NCBI GenBank assembly: GCA_001931905.2
Contig: MSJI02000297.1
Coordinates: forward strand, 35,645-99,644
DNA length: 64,000 bases
Direction: 5' to 3'
Source: Cladosporium sp. IMV 00045
Taxonomy: Eukaryota > Ascomycota > Dothideomycetes > Cladosporiales > Cladosporiaceae
Shown one piece after another: positions 1 through 11,045 of the stretch. Numbering within the stretch: position 1 is the stretch's first letter; every line of letters starts with the position of its first letter. The translations under genes and the position numbers were made by a program. A model generated the notes under the pieces. The model saw nothing but the letters and a program-made list of their open reading frames with translations, searched no databases and had not been told where the DNA came from.

Positions 1-44
1 TCAATTTTCCCCATCTACTACCCTATCCTTTCCCAAAAATTCGT

Positions 45-3000
45 CTAAGCCTTCGTAGCCCTGCCAATGGCAATCAGGCGCTTGACACCGACCTATTTCA
101 GACATAAAGTTAGCAATTTCGTTCTCAAGGTATCAAACGAACCAACACAATCAAGCAGACTTACCATCCACAACGTTCCCTCCGTATCAAGTTTTGCGCT
201 CTGCATCTCAGTGAACAGACGCTGCGCGGTATCCCAATCCTTACCCGCAACCGCACGGCTGATATCCACCATCTGCTGCACGGTGTCCGGTTTGAGCAGC
301 TCCTCGTTGTTCAAGTGGTCGAACAAAATGTTAATACGCTTGTCCATGTCGTCGACCTGCGGTTTGAACGCCTGCGGCGCCACGCTCTTGATGCGCGCCA
401 CTTCGGGCGAGAGCAGGTCGACGATCGGCTGTGCGGCGGCGGGGATGTGCGACCGGTCGCCGCGAGGGTGCTTGGGCTTTGAGGATGGGGTGGGGGCGCG
501 CTCGGCCTGGGGTGGGGGAGGGGTTGGCTGTGCTTGAGGAGGCGCCTGTGCGGTTGGTGGTGGGCCTGCGCGGGGAGGGCCCTGGGGTGGTGGGCCGGTC
601 TTTTGAGGGGGAGGTCCGGCCGCGGGTGGCGGTTGGCCGTAGGGAGTCTGCGTGGGTGCCTGCGGCGCGTACGGGCTTGGGGCTCCCTGGGCGGCATATG
701 GGTTAGGTGCAACTTGACGAGGAGGCTGCATATTGGGAGCGGGAGATGGCGCAGAACCTGGTGCCGGGGCGTAGCGGTTGGAGGGTGCAGCAGAGGACAC
801 AGCAGGTGGGGGCTGGAAGGGAGAAGCACCGCGTTGGACAGGGGGTCCTGAAGGCGTGGGCAGGGTGGAGTTAGCTGCAGAAGGCGGCGGTGCGTAGGCA
901 TTAGCGGCGGCGGAAGTCGGTCTTGCAACAGGCGGTTGAACAGGCGGAGACAAGACCCTTGGGGGCATCTCACCAGCCTTCGGGGGCGGAGGGAGCGGCG
1001 GTGTGGGCTTGTTAAACTGGGGAGCGCCAGGAGGCGGCGGCGACATCATTGACTGCGCGGCATTCGGGAAAGGCGAAGCGATCGGTTGCTGGGCGGGCGT
1101 GCCACGGCGCGATGTAGGCTCGCGGGCCTTGATGAAGTTGTCGGGCATGTCGTTCCAGTTGGTCATGTTCTTAGCGGTGGATGGCGGAGGGGCGGAGGGC
1201 GATGTTGTACCAGCGCGAGGGGGAGGGGGCAATGGTGCCTGCTGCTGAGGAGGCTGGTAGCCGCCGCCATAAGGACTTGGCTGGCCGTAATGAGCCTGTG
1301 CATTAGGTGGTTGATATCCTGAAGGCGTGTAGCTGTTCGCGGCCGGCGCATAGGGGCCGCGTTGAGCTGGGGCGGCAGGAGCGACAGGGGCAACAGGAGC
1401 CATACCAACTGGCGCGTACGGCGAGGCGGTACCCAGTGCGGGAGCATTGGTGGCCTGGTTGATCAAAGGAGCAGCAGGCTGGTATTGCGGTGCAACAGAC
1501 ACGGGACGAGCGCCCGCACGCTGAGCAGTAGCCGCAGGCTGCCTGGCTGCGTGCTTCTTCGTAGCTTGCGCAAGGCGAGTCTGCGCGCTCTCGGCACCGT
1601 CAAACTGTGCAGGAAGGAGGCTAATGTAACGCTCCGCGCTGACCAGCTGGCCGTGAGCAGCGAGGATGTCGGCATACTCAACGTAGAGCTTGTAAAGCGG
1701 CGCGAGCTTCCAGTCGGCAGTCGCAGACTTGTCCGCATCCTGGAAGTTGGTAACCTGCCTGAAGACGGAAACCTTCTCGATGAACTGCTGCAGCGCCTTT
1801 GCGTGAACAGCAAAGTCGTTCTCGTCCTCGGAAGCCTCGAGCGCAGACTTCTCCTGCTCCTGCAGCTCCTGCACCCAGTTGATAACAACCTTCTCAAGCT
1901 TGGAGCCAGCCAGGTAGCAGAAAGAAGCATCGCGACGAAGCGTCTTCGAGGAGCTGTCTCCCTCCTGGTATGCCTCCTCGAGACGGTCACCGAGAGCCTC
2001 GCAAAGGTCGGAGAACTCGGTGTTGTCGGCGTACGTGCACAGCGTAGCCATGACATCCTTCCAGTCCTTGAGGTTGGCATTGTGCACGACGTCCCACAGG
2101 TTCTTGCCAACGATACTGGCCAGCAGACGGAGGTAGTTCGGGCCCTTGGCTTGTTTCTTCAGGTAGGCGTTCTGAGCCTTGTCGATGCAGCTCTGACCAC
2201 CGCACACGGCGATCATGAAAGCGTCAGACATGCGGTCCTCCTTGAGACAGATGTCGAGGGCAGCCTCGAAGTTACCAAGCATGAGTGCTTGCGTGATGTT
2301 CTTATCAGCGGCAGACTCATCACCGGTGTGAATGGAAAAGGGGTTGTTGGTCTTGGTGCCCTTGGTAGCGGCGAGATCTGAAAGGAAGTTGTCGCTGTCG
2401 CCGGCGCTGGCGAAGAAGTCGTCATCGTCCTTCTCGCCGTTGGTGGTAGGCTTCTCCGCCTCGCCATTGACGTCGAGCTTCTCAGTCTCCTTTGCAAGTT
2501 CGCTGTCGGTCTCATCCTTGAAGCCCAGGTACTCCCGCAGCTTCTTGCGCGATTTGCCAGTGTTCAGAGTCTCAATGACCTGCCAGTCCGCCTTCTCTTC
2601 ATCCGTCTTCGCCTCCTGAATCTTCGACTTGCAGATTCCACCAAGGTCACCGGAGATGAGCTTCTCCTCGAATTGAGTTGTGCTCACTCCGATGCCAGAT
2701 TCCACGGCAAACGTCTCAATGCTGACCTTGCTCTTCTTCGATGCGTCGGTGGTAAGTCTGATCAACTTACCGCCAAAACCAAACGAGACACTCGACGGTC
2801 TCGCGATCCATTTGGGCGCTTTAGGGATGGAGAAGGTAATACCTTGAGGCTGTGCTTGCGCCTTGGCGAAGAAGTCGGAATCATCGAGCGCCTGGTTGGC
2901 TGCGGCCTGATCTTCAGGCTTGGAGTTGGTGCTTTGGGTAGATGCGATCAGGATCTTGCCGTCGAAAGAAGCGCTGGCGACAATGCTGGGGTTGTGGGGG

Positions 3001-3938
3001 TTCCAGCGAGTCTCGAAAGCCCAGTTGGAGCCCGCCGCGAAATCTCCATACTTCTCGCCAGTTCTTGAATTCCAGCAGATGGTGCGGTTGTCCTTACCGC
3101 ACGAAAGCAGCAGCTCTGGATCTTGCCTGCACCAGTTCAAACCAAGCACACCGAGCTCGTGGCCCTGGAGAGTCTTCTCGGGCGCACTGCTGTTGCGCAA
3201 GCTCCAAAGGTAGATCAAAGGCTCCTGGTCGCTGGGCGTTGCGGTGGCAAGCTTGGTAGATTCCTCCGGATCCCAGGCAACTGCGCTGACGGCCTTGCGG
3301 CCCTGGTTGTTCAGAGTCAAGATGTCCTTCTTCTGCTTCACGTCCCACACCGTCACGAAACCTCCGCTGCTGCCCGTGGCGAGAATGTGCGCCGTCTTCT
3401 CCTGCTTGTTCCAGTCCAAGCACTCGATGTCATCCGCCCTGGCCGCCGTGCCGCCCAGTCTGAACGGGTTCGCCATGTTGTTCAAGTCGTAAATAAAGAT
3501 CTCGCCCTTGGCGCCAGCCGACGCGAGGAGGTTGTGTCTGTAGGAGTTCCATTGCAGCGCCTTGACGGCACCGCTGTGCTTGCTCGTCCTTGAGACCAGC
3601 GCGTCGCCGGCTCCCGATCGCAGCTTATCCGCGTCCCAGACATCGACCGAGCCGTTCTCCAGCGCGCCGGCGATGACGCCCAACGGGTACTCGTCTGTGG
3701 GCTCGCTCCAGGCGATGTCGTTGAAACCAGCATCCGTCGTCAGGCTGCCCAGGGGCGTGAGTTCGACGTCTCCGCCATCGAGACGGTCGAGGCCGAGATC
3801 CCAGAGCTCCAGCTTCGTTTCGCTGGAGAAGTCATCGTTGAGAGCACCGGTGCGAGTACCAGTGACGATCAATGGTGCGCCGCTGCCAGGCGACCAGGCG
3901 AAGACGGCCGTCCGCGAGATTTCCCGTAAGCGGACCAT
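45..3938 (-). CDS. sec31: SEC31, COPII outer-coat subunit
   Basis: Outer-cage subunit of the COPII coat that, with SEC13, drives vesicle budding from the endoplasmic reticulum. I place two exons, 3938..165 and 92..45, split by a 72-nt intron (donor GTAAGT) just before the C-terminus; the product is 1273 aa. The start is the ATG at 3938 (MVRLREISR), because the reading frame upstream has no ATG. WD40 repeats fill about residues 1-380, followed by an acidic linker and the helical ancestral coat element near residues 560-800 (NITQALMLGNFEAALDICL). A long Pro/Gln/Ala-rich segment covers about 830-1140, as in other SEC31 proteins, and a helical C-terminal domain ends in VGVKRLIAIG. Size and domain order match the fungal family. 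It is divergently arranged with the small RRM gene. Confidence 0.96.
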
Positions 3939-4384
3939 TGTTGGGGCTGTTGTTTTGGGAGAGAGAAGGTGTTGGGAAGAGAGAACAGCTGGTTTATGGC
4001 GTGGACATGCAGTAAGGCAGAACGTCAAGGCAAAAAGGGCAAATTAAGGGAGGGCGTCAATCGCACGAAAAGGAGAAATGAGTAAAAGGTGATGAAAGGG
4101 TGGGTGAGGTGTAGTAGAGTAGGTCGTGGTCCTTTGTTGCCTCCTGCCTCCTGTCTGAGCTGTCGTCCCTTTCCCCAAACGTGACGCTACGTAGTAACTT
4201 CGACGTCTTGCTTGGCAAAGAGAGGGCGAGAAAGAGAGGGGACTTTGACGAAGATGACGGGATGGGAGAGCCGCCTGTGAATTGACAGCGCCACGTGATA
4301 TCAGATTTCGTATTCTCTACCAATTGTTGATTTTATTACGGCAGATACTCGTTGGTAAAAGCAGGACTGTATCCACACACCAGC
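3939..4384. promoter_or_regulatory. Divergent promoter between SEC31 and the RRM gene
   Basis: These 446 bases separate two outward-facing start codons and must carry both 5' leaders and promoters. Pyrimidine/purine-rich runs are visible near 4050-4130 and 4210-4250. I see no clear TATA box and no further gene. Confidence 0.5.
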
Positions 4385-4974
4385 ATGTCCGACCAAACCC
4401 GCGAAAAAGCAACAATCTTCATCGGCGGCCTCGACACGCAAGTGACAGCAGAAACACTGCACGATGCATTCATCCCCTTCGGCGAGATCGCAGACATATC
4501 GCTTCCCAAACCCGAACTGTGAGTCCAACGAAGCCCCAAAAAAACAACTTAGCATCACCCACTAACACACCACGCAGAAAATCATCCCAAGACCCCCACC
4601 GCGGCTTCGGCTACGTGGAATTCTCCCTGCCAGAAGACGCGCAGGAGGCCATCGACAACATGGACCAGGCCGAGCTGTACGGCCGCGTGATCAAAGTCAA
4701 CCAGGCCAAGCCGCAGAAACTGGCGGGCGAGAAGTTGGGCAGCAAGACTGCTATTTGGGAGCAGGTGAGTTCTCTTGCTTGGGAGATTTCGGCAACTGTG
4801 CAAAGTGTGTGGATTGATTGATTGACTGACTGCTCACGATTTGTGCAGGAGGGTTATGCTGCTAGGTTTAATGTTAGTGAGGAGGATAGGATGGCTGTAG
4901 AGGAGGATGGGAAGGCTGCGGATCCCATGCAAGGTCTGGAAGGGCTGGATGAGGCTGGGCCGAAGTTGGGTTGA
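4385..4974 (+). CDS. Small RRM protein related to the cyclophilin-E RNA-binding domain
   Basis: Predicted RNA-binding protein of 148 aa in three exons: 4385..4518, 4578..4764 and 4849..4974. Introns are GT-AG (GTGAGT donors, cag acceptors) and the joined frame runs cleanly to TGA. A single RRM covers about residues 8-85, with RNP2-like TIFIGGL near residue 10 and RNP1 RGFGYVEF near residue 52. The tail (KSS..., then [14 protein letters not shown]) resembles the segment after the RRM of PPIE/Cyp33. The cyclophilin domain itself is absent, which I recall as usual for the fungal relative. The likely role is in splicing or mRNA metabolism, inferred from the family only. Confidence 0.85.
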
Positions 4975-5402
4975 TTGACGGATGCAGAGTGTAGATTTTT
5001 TGTCTTTCAGCGTTGGCGCTGGGGCGTTTTTGGGGAGGTTCATATGTTCTTTTTGAAGTGGGTTTGATTTGGGTTGTCTAATAAAAGAGGTCCTTACTGT
5101 CATGGGCAATGGCACAATTTTGCATTTTGGAGCCATTGCAAGCAAAAAAAGATGAACTTATTATATAGCTTAGAAAAAACCTGTGCTGAATGCGAGCGGC
5201 CTGTGCGATGTGTGGCCGACGGGCAAATCCTCAAACACCTCTCTTGAATCAGCTTTCTTCGGACGATCTGGATTCCGTCGTGCGAGATGTCGCAGCAGTC
5301 TGTCCCCATGCTCCCGAGTTTGCTCCCAATTGCTGATTTTCTTTCGTCTTCTCGCCAATGCATCATGATGTCCCTCTAATTCCCGCAGCAAAGCTCCCTT
5401 CC
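4975..5402. other. Convergent intergenic region
   Basis: Tail-to-tail spacer of 428 bases between the RRM gene and the coiled-coil gene. It presumably carries both 3' untranslated regions; an AATAAA-like tract (ctaataaaagag) lies near 5080. No gene seen. Confidence 0.5.
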
Positions 5403-6072
5403 TCACCTAACCGACTGCCCCTGTCCGTAGCCGCCGCTGGCGTTCTTGTCCACCACCACGTACTCGTTGCTTCCGCTACCGTATTCCTGCGGCGTCGGCG
5501 GAGGCATGTGACCCGGCATGCCCGACATTAAAGCCTCAGTGTTCTCCCTCTGGGTCGGAGGCCTGTCAGGAGGGTAGCTGGGCTTCTGTGCGAGAGGATG
5601 GCCTGCCCTCTGACCGAACTCTGTGGGCTGCTGCGGGTTGTTGCTGGTGGTAGTGGTGGGGAGACGGTGTGCGCCGACGTTCGCTTGCCGTGCGGGAGAG
5701 GCGTTGCGTGATTTCGCGAGGCGCTCTTCGGTTGCTCGGAGCTTGGCCTCGAGCTCCTCGAGCTCGGCGGCTTTGGATGTGAGGGTTTGTTTTCTGGGGG
5801 GGAAATGGTTGTCAGCGATTGGCTATGGCGAGCAATTGCAAGGGTGATGACACGTACTGCTCCTGCAGAGCGGAGGAGATATCGCCAGAGCCAAAACTGT
5901 CGGTCGTACCGCTGGGACGCATGGTAGAGTCGCCGGTTGACAGACCAAACATGCTATCCAGGTCTGCGGCGAAGCTCTGAGCGATGGAGCTGATTGACCA
6001 AGTCAGCCATTGGGTTGGGCAATGAAGGTTCAAAGGCACTTCTCACGATTCGGGACGTTTGCCGCCAGACAT
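5403..6072 (-). CDS. Conserved-looking hypothetical coiled-coil protein
   Basis: Three exons, 6072..6047, 5989..5858 and 5793..5403, join in frame to a 182-aa protein starting MSGGKRPES. Donors are GTGAGA and GTACGT, and both introns end in cag. I do not recognise the family. The N-terminal part is polar with few aromatic residues (AADLDSMFGLSTGD). A short coiled coil follows at about residues 50-78 (ELEELEAKLRATEERLAKS). The rest is a disordered Pro/Gln/Gly-rich tail ending GQGQSVR. No signal peptide or membrane segment is present. It is divergent from the bromodomain gene. The exon structure makes the gene credible; the function is unknown. Confidence 0.72.
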
Positions 6073-7101
6073 GATTGCGGTTGTGTTATGCTGACAGCTT
6101 GCCGATGATGGAGGGGGGTTTGGAGGCAGACGATCGGCGGGGTCGGGGAAGAGGCGAGGCAGAGGCAGGGAGGGAGGGAAGCAGGGAGTTGTTGTGGGTA
6201 AAGAGGGCAGAAATTGGGAGGTCGAGATGGTAAAGGTTGTGGTGACGGCACGGTAGACAAAACACAAGCAAGCAGTGGTCAAATAGGGCCCTCGGCCGTT
6301 TAAGGAGAAGGGGTGGGTAATATCACTCGGTCTTCAGGCGCTCAAGCAAGGAGTTCGTTGGAGCGCGGAGGACCCACTTGAGAGGGCGAGAGGTGATGGG
6401 CAAGAGCAGGGAAGGGAGCAGTAATATAAAGTACAGAAAGAGAAGTTGGTAAAGGAGGGAAACAGCATAAGGGAGGAAGTGATAGAGACGGGGCGTGTCA
6501 ACTGGCAAAGTCAGGCGGGCGGTGTAAATATAGGAATATGGTTGTAGAGATGTGACCTAGTGTATAGAGATATGGCCTTGGGGGATGTTGATCAAACCTC
6601 CGCCTTGCCCTTCTTGAACGAAAATGCCACAGATTTCCGAGATGCCCTCGTTGCATTCAAAGCTCCTTTTATTAGTCGAAATGGCCCTCGTCACCCTCAA
6701 TCCACCAACTCACAAGCTCGAGCTTCTAATAATACCGGACCCTTGTTTTTACGGGAGGGTTGAAATGCTGGAGGTTCTGGCCTGAGGCATCAAAAGCCTC
6801 AGGCTTCAATTATCGGGAGCCTGATATTTTCTACAGAGGTGAAAGGCTTGGAGCAAACTGCGACGGGGAGAGGAAGACGCCGGGGCAGCATCACCAAGCG
6901 ACGGTGAACAGCACAGCCAAACGGCGACACACTACTACTCTCCCCATCAAAACACGTCAATAAACCTCCAATACCCATCAAAGGCTCTCCGCGAGCTCAT
7001 TGGTTTCTCCATCAAATGTTTCGATAATTCTCACGCCCATTCAACACCTCCCTCTAACGACGCGCGCGCCCGGTCGGCTTGGACGATGAGCAGCGCTGCC
7101 C
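6073..7101. promoter_or_regulatory. Divergent promoter between the coiled-coil and bromodomain genes
   Basis: About 1 kb separates two outward-facing genes. The 6100-6480 part is purine-rich on the plus strand, and a reverse CCAAT (attgg) lies at about 6999. Short open frames here have no recognisable content. I see no gene. Confidence 0.45.
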
Positions 7102-9744
7102 ATGCCTCTTTTCCCGCCCGAGACGCCATACCATATGAACCAAACACCTCCCACTGCCTACACGCCGCTTGAGTCGTTGCTCTTGTTCCAGGCTCTGCGC
7201 GCCCATGGCCTCGCCGCGACCAGCTTTCAACAAATATCCGAGGAATTACAGTCCATACCGCTCGTCACCAAGGACAAATCCTACGATCCCGCACGACTCG
7301 ACCCCGACGCGTTAAAGGCACTTTACCTGGGACTCTTGAAAGAAGAGGTCAAGCGCGACCTTAACAAAGTAGCCGAGGACAATGCAAATCATGCGACGAC
7401 AAACGGCGAAACCTCTCCCAGTTCGCGCAAACGCAAGGCTCCCAGCCCGAACTTGCCCAACATTCGCGATGCCGCTCAGCATGCCCACCTCATTCCGCAG
7501 TTGGTGATGCGGTTGTATGCGCGATATCGCGAAAATGCTGTTAAAGACATTCGTTTGATTGAGCGTGAACAAAGCGATGCGGTTGCCAAAGCTGCTGTCG
7601 ACACTGCCAGTGCGCAGCCGTCGTCTACCAAGCCCGAAGGCTCGCAACCACCCTCTACGGCAAATGTGCAAAACGATACTGCTCCTCAGCAGAATATCGT
7701 ACAAGCCAAAACGTCAGCGACCGCAAGTCCAAGCCCGGCACCTCCATCCAATGGTGCAAACGCCCAACCCCAGGCACCATCTCACGCAAAGCGTTATTCT
7801 CAGGCGAAGATCGATGCGGTTATCAACCACGGTCCAGAACCTGCAGATAGCAATGCCGGCCATCACAGGACGTCTTCAAATACTCCACTTCCGCCACTTT
7901 CGCAAATGGCGCCGCAGTCGCCCAGGTTTGGACTTCCTCACAAATTTCACACGAATCAGGCTGTGCAGCCCTCGCCACCAACTGGCCATTCAACACCTTA
8001 CGCACAACATCAGCATCACCAAGCTCCAAGTACCGTCAGCAGTCCGCGAATTCAAGATCCTGCCAACCGTGCTTCGGCATCCCCACGCCCAGTGTTGCCT
8101 CCGTTACCTGGTGTGCAGATGGCCCAGCAGCCAGGATCTCATCCCGGCTCACCGAATATGCATCATGGTCCGCCTCTGAACATGCCACCTCAACATCAAT
8201 ACCAGCAACAACAAGCGCCGTACTCACCTCAACCTCGCTACCAGCCAGGAATGACCACACCAACAGGCGATCGTCCGCAAAGGCCGTATCCCCAGCAGCA
8301 ACCGCAGCAGCATCACGCTGCAACGCCTGGCTATTATCCACAGCAGCCTTACCAAAACCAAAGGGCTCCTTATCAGAACCCTCCACCTGGTCACCCAAAC
8401 CATGTGTATCCTGGGCAACCCCCTCACAGCGGTGGATACATGTTACCTCCTTTCCAGGTGACTCCACAAGAGCCTGCAAAGACACCTCATCATCAAGCTC
8501 TCGCCCAGCAACAAGCACCAAGAGGCCCGCAGACGCCTTACAATGGCAGACCGCCAGCATACCAGTATCAGCAACCGATTGTACCAGCTACGGCGCCACG
8601 TTTGCAGCCACCGCAAAATCGCCAACTCATGTCTGACATTCTCACGAAGCTCGGGACGCCTCCTCAGCCTATACGCCAGCGACTCTGGAAGAGTGAAAGA
8701 AAACCAGCACCTCCCTCATTTAAGCCACCAGGCTCTCCGAAAAGACCAGATAAAGATATTGAGCCTCTCAGTCCGCCAAAACCGCGGCCTGTCTCTCCTG
8801 TACGCCAGAGCCGCTCTGCCCAGGCTCAAATGCCAGAACCTTCAGAGCCAGCGTCTGTGCAGCCCAAGCGAGGTGTACGCAAGAGCAATCGCCAAGCACG
8901 TGAAAGCAGTGTCACGTCTTCTGCCATGGAGGGATCTGTACGGGCGACTAGAAGTCAGTCTGTTACTTCAATTCCTGCATCAGAGGAACGTCCGACTAGC
9001 AGGCGTCACATCAAGAATGAGCCGTCAACGCCAGCGGATGGGCCTCAAGACGTAGAAGACTCAGACAGACTGTCAGTTCCGGGCCACACGAAACGCACGC
9101 GTCGCGGCACAATCACTCAAAACACATCATCCTCAAAGCGAAAGCGGCAGCAATCACAAGAAGTTGAAGACGAAGCCACGCCTGAGCCTGTACCTCGAAA
9201 ATCCACTATCACAGGCGTACGGAACTTCAACAAGATCTCGTCCACGATCATCAACGACATCAGCAGCCACAAGCACGGCTCCCGCTTTGCGCTGCCCGTC
9301 AAGGACATTGGAGGATACAGCGAGATCATCAAAATGCCTCGCGACATCAAATCCATCCGCACCGCGATCACAGCCGGCACCCGCGCAATGAGCGCCGCCG
9401 CCGCCACCAACCAAGGCGAAGACTCACCCACCGGGACGCCAGTCCGCGCCGCCGACAGCAGCAGCATGACCGTCGAGCTCGAGCGCTCGGCAGACCTGAT
9501 CCCACCCAAAGCCATCGTCAACGGCGCCCAGCTCGAGAGGGAGGTTATGCACATGCTGGCCAACGCAGTCATGTTCAGCCCAGGCGAAGACGGCATGGTG
9601 GCGGATACGCGCGAGATGTTCGAAGACGTCGAGGGTAGGATCCGAGACTGGCGCGGCGCCGAGAGGGACGTCGCCGCTGCGAACAATGCGGACGACTCTG
9701 TCGTGGCGGATGACGAGGGTAAGAAGAAGAGGAGGAAGGTCTAG
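7102..9744 (+). CDS. Bromodomain-containing protein, Brd8-like (putative NuA4-type subunit)
   Basis: Intronless, 880 aa. The N-terminus (about residues 12-100) is ordered and helical (TPLESLLLFQALRAHG, then SFQQISEEL), a pattern shared with fungal Brd8-like proteins. Residues about 150-560 are a low-complexity Gln/Pro/His-rich linker. Basic segments with SKRKR- and KKKRRK-like motifs suggest nuclear localisation. The C-terminal domain (about 705-855) has bromodomain character: a ZA-type stretch (FALPVKDIGGYSEIIKMP), then a helix carrying the usual asparagine (MLANAVMFSPGED). A roughly 45-residue Ala/Ser-rich insertion splits the domain. A second ATG lies 33 bases downstream of the chosen start and is a plausible alternative. 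Histone acetyl-lysine reading within an acetyltransferase complex is inferred from the family. Confidence 0.75.
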   Translation: MPLFPPETPYHMNQTPPTAYTPLESLLLFQALRAHGLAATSFQQISEELQSIPLVTKDKSYDPARLDPDALKALYLGLLKEEVKRDLNKVAEDNANHATTNGETSPSSRKRKAPSPNLPNIRDAAQHAHLIPQLVMRLYARYRENAVKDIRLIEREQSDAVAKAAVDTASAQPSSTKPEGSQPPSTANVQNDTAPQQNIVQAKTSATASPSPAPPSNGANAQPQAPSHAKRYSQAKIDAVINHGPEPADSNAGHHRTSSNTPLPPLSQMAPQSPRFGLPHKFHTNQAVQPSPPTGHSTPYAQHQHHQAPSTVSSPRIQDPANRASASPRPVLPPLPGVQMAQQPGSHPGSPNMHHGPPLNMPPQHQYQQQQAPYSPQPRYQPGMTTPTGDRPQRPYPQQQPQQHHAATPGYYPQQPYQNQRAPYQNPPPGHPNHVYPGQPPHSGGYMLPPFQVTPQEPAKTPHHQALAQQQAPRGPQTPYNGRPPAYQYQQPIVPATAPRLQPPQNRQLMSDILTKLGTPPQPIRQRLWKSERKPAPPSFKPPGSPKRPDKDIEPLSPPKPRPVSPVRQSRSAQAQMPEPSEPASVQPKRGVRKSNRQARESSVTSSAMEGSVRATRSQSVTSIPASEERPTSRRHIKNEPSTPADGPQDVEDSDRLSVPGHTKRTRRGTITQNTSSSKRKRQQSQEVEDEATPEPVPRKSTITGVRNFNKISSTIINDISSHKHGSRFALPVKDIGGYSEIIKMPRDIKSIRTAITAGTRAMSAAAATNQGEDSPTGTPVRAADSSSMTVELERSADLIPPKAIVNGAQLEREVMHMLANAVMFSPGEDGMVADTREMFEDVEGRIRDWRGAERDVAAANNADDSVVADDEGKKKRRKV

Positions 9745-11045
9745 GAGACCTTACCTCATGCGACTACGTCTACTCATGCCGCCACCTATCATCGAATACG
9801 ATTGCGTGGGTCTAGTGAACTGTGATAGAGTAGATACATCTGCTGTGTGAAATTCTAACGCGCTCTTTGTAAGCAACCCACGAATACGACATTCCCCTTT
9901 CTCGCCTGTGAGACTTTCTACAAAATAGTAGTGGCCTTCCAACTTCCTCGTGTGCATCACTAAGCTACCTTAACTGACTCAAGCAACAACAGCACATGGC
10001 CTTCTCAATTTCCCCATTCGAGGCTTGACGCGTGACTTAGTAATTACTGTTGCATGAAAATGCCATGCGGCATCTGATTTCGCGCTAGGGAAGAATCGCA
10101 TGCACTGCGATGCAGACATTTGTTTCTGATTCGTGAGAGCCGAGGGTAAGGTAAGTGAGTAGCAAGTCATTCTCGTGGGCTGCTGCTGGCTTCTGTCAAT
10201 TATGCCGGTTGCGTGTGAGCGGTTGTGGTTTGAGGCATGTTGGTTCTAGTTATCTTCCATAGCGATTGCACGCAAAGCAAGAAACGCCATCATCACTTCT
10301 GCCCCAACGTCTTCACCCAACACCCGCAGGCAACCGTGTTCTCATTCATCCGAGGCATCCGACGATTATGATGATGAAGTCTTCCGGCGATACGGAAAAA
10401 CGTATCGCCTTGAAGTCCTTGCGCGGCGACTAGTATCGAAAGACTGTCAAGATCATTGGCTGTAAGACTCAGTAGCGCCTCCGATCAAACGTTTCTGGCC
10501 CATGCATCTCTTAATCCTCCGAGCCACATGAACCAGGGTTTCTCCGCATTTCACACATGCTCCTACAATGCGGCGAGGACCTTTACTTATTTGACTATAC
10601 TCGCCCATTCGTCTTTGTTATGCACGGCGGGGCTTGTCATGGAGTCCACCGGGTCGGTCTGCCTCAATTAGCACTAGTCAGCTCCTGGGGTTGCGGTGTC
10701 GTTCGCCGCGTAGGGCGGAAGGGCTATATCGGCATTGCAATCTCGCAGCCATGTTCTTCCACCTCGGGATGCGGTTCCACCCCACCGCTTCTTCAAGTCT
10801 AGATGGACGAAAGTTGGCCCCCCTAGTAGTCAAAAAGAACTTCGAGTCCGCCCTTCTTTCTCCAGAAGTCACTATACAATTACTCCATCATCCACACCAC
10901 CCTCTCCGCAGTTTTTGTTTCTTGCTGTCATCTCCTCTCGAAAAGTACCTGAGTCGTCACCGTTTCTTGGCAGTGATCGTAGGAGAGACATACAGACAGA
11001 CCCTCTCTCGTCTGGCCTCACTCAAGTGGCAACACCACCACCAAC
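9745..11045. other. Intergenic region upstream of the MFS permease
   Basis: 1.3 kb between two plus-strand genes. Only short open frames without recognisable domains or convincing splice architecture are present. The 10850-11040 part is pyrimidine-rich on the plus strand, consistent with a fungal 5' leader for the permease. Confidence 0.4.

Noticed and set aside
1362..2381. 339-codon plus-strand frame inside SEC31
   Set aside because: Antisense shadow of a strongly supported gene, with no recognisable protein features.
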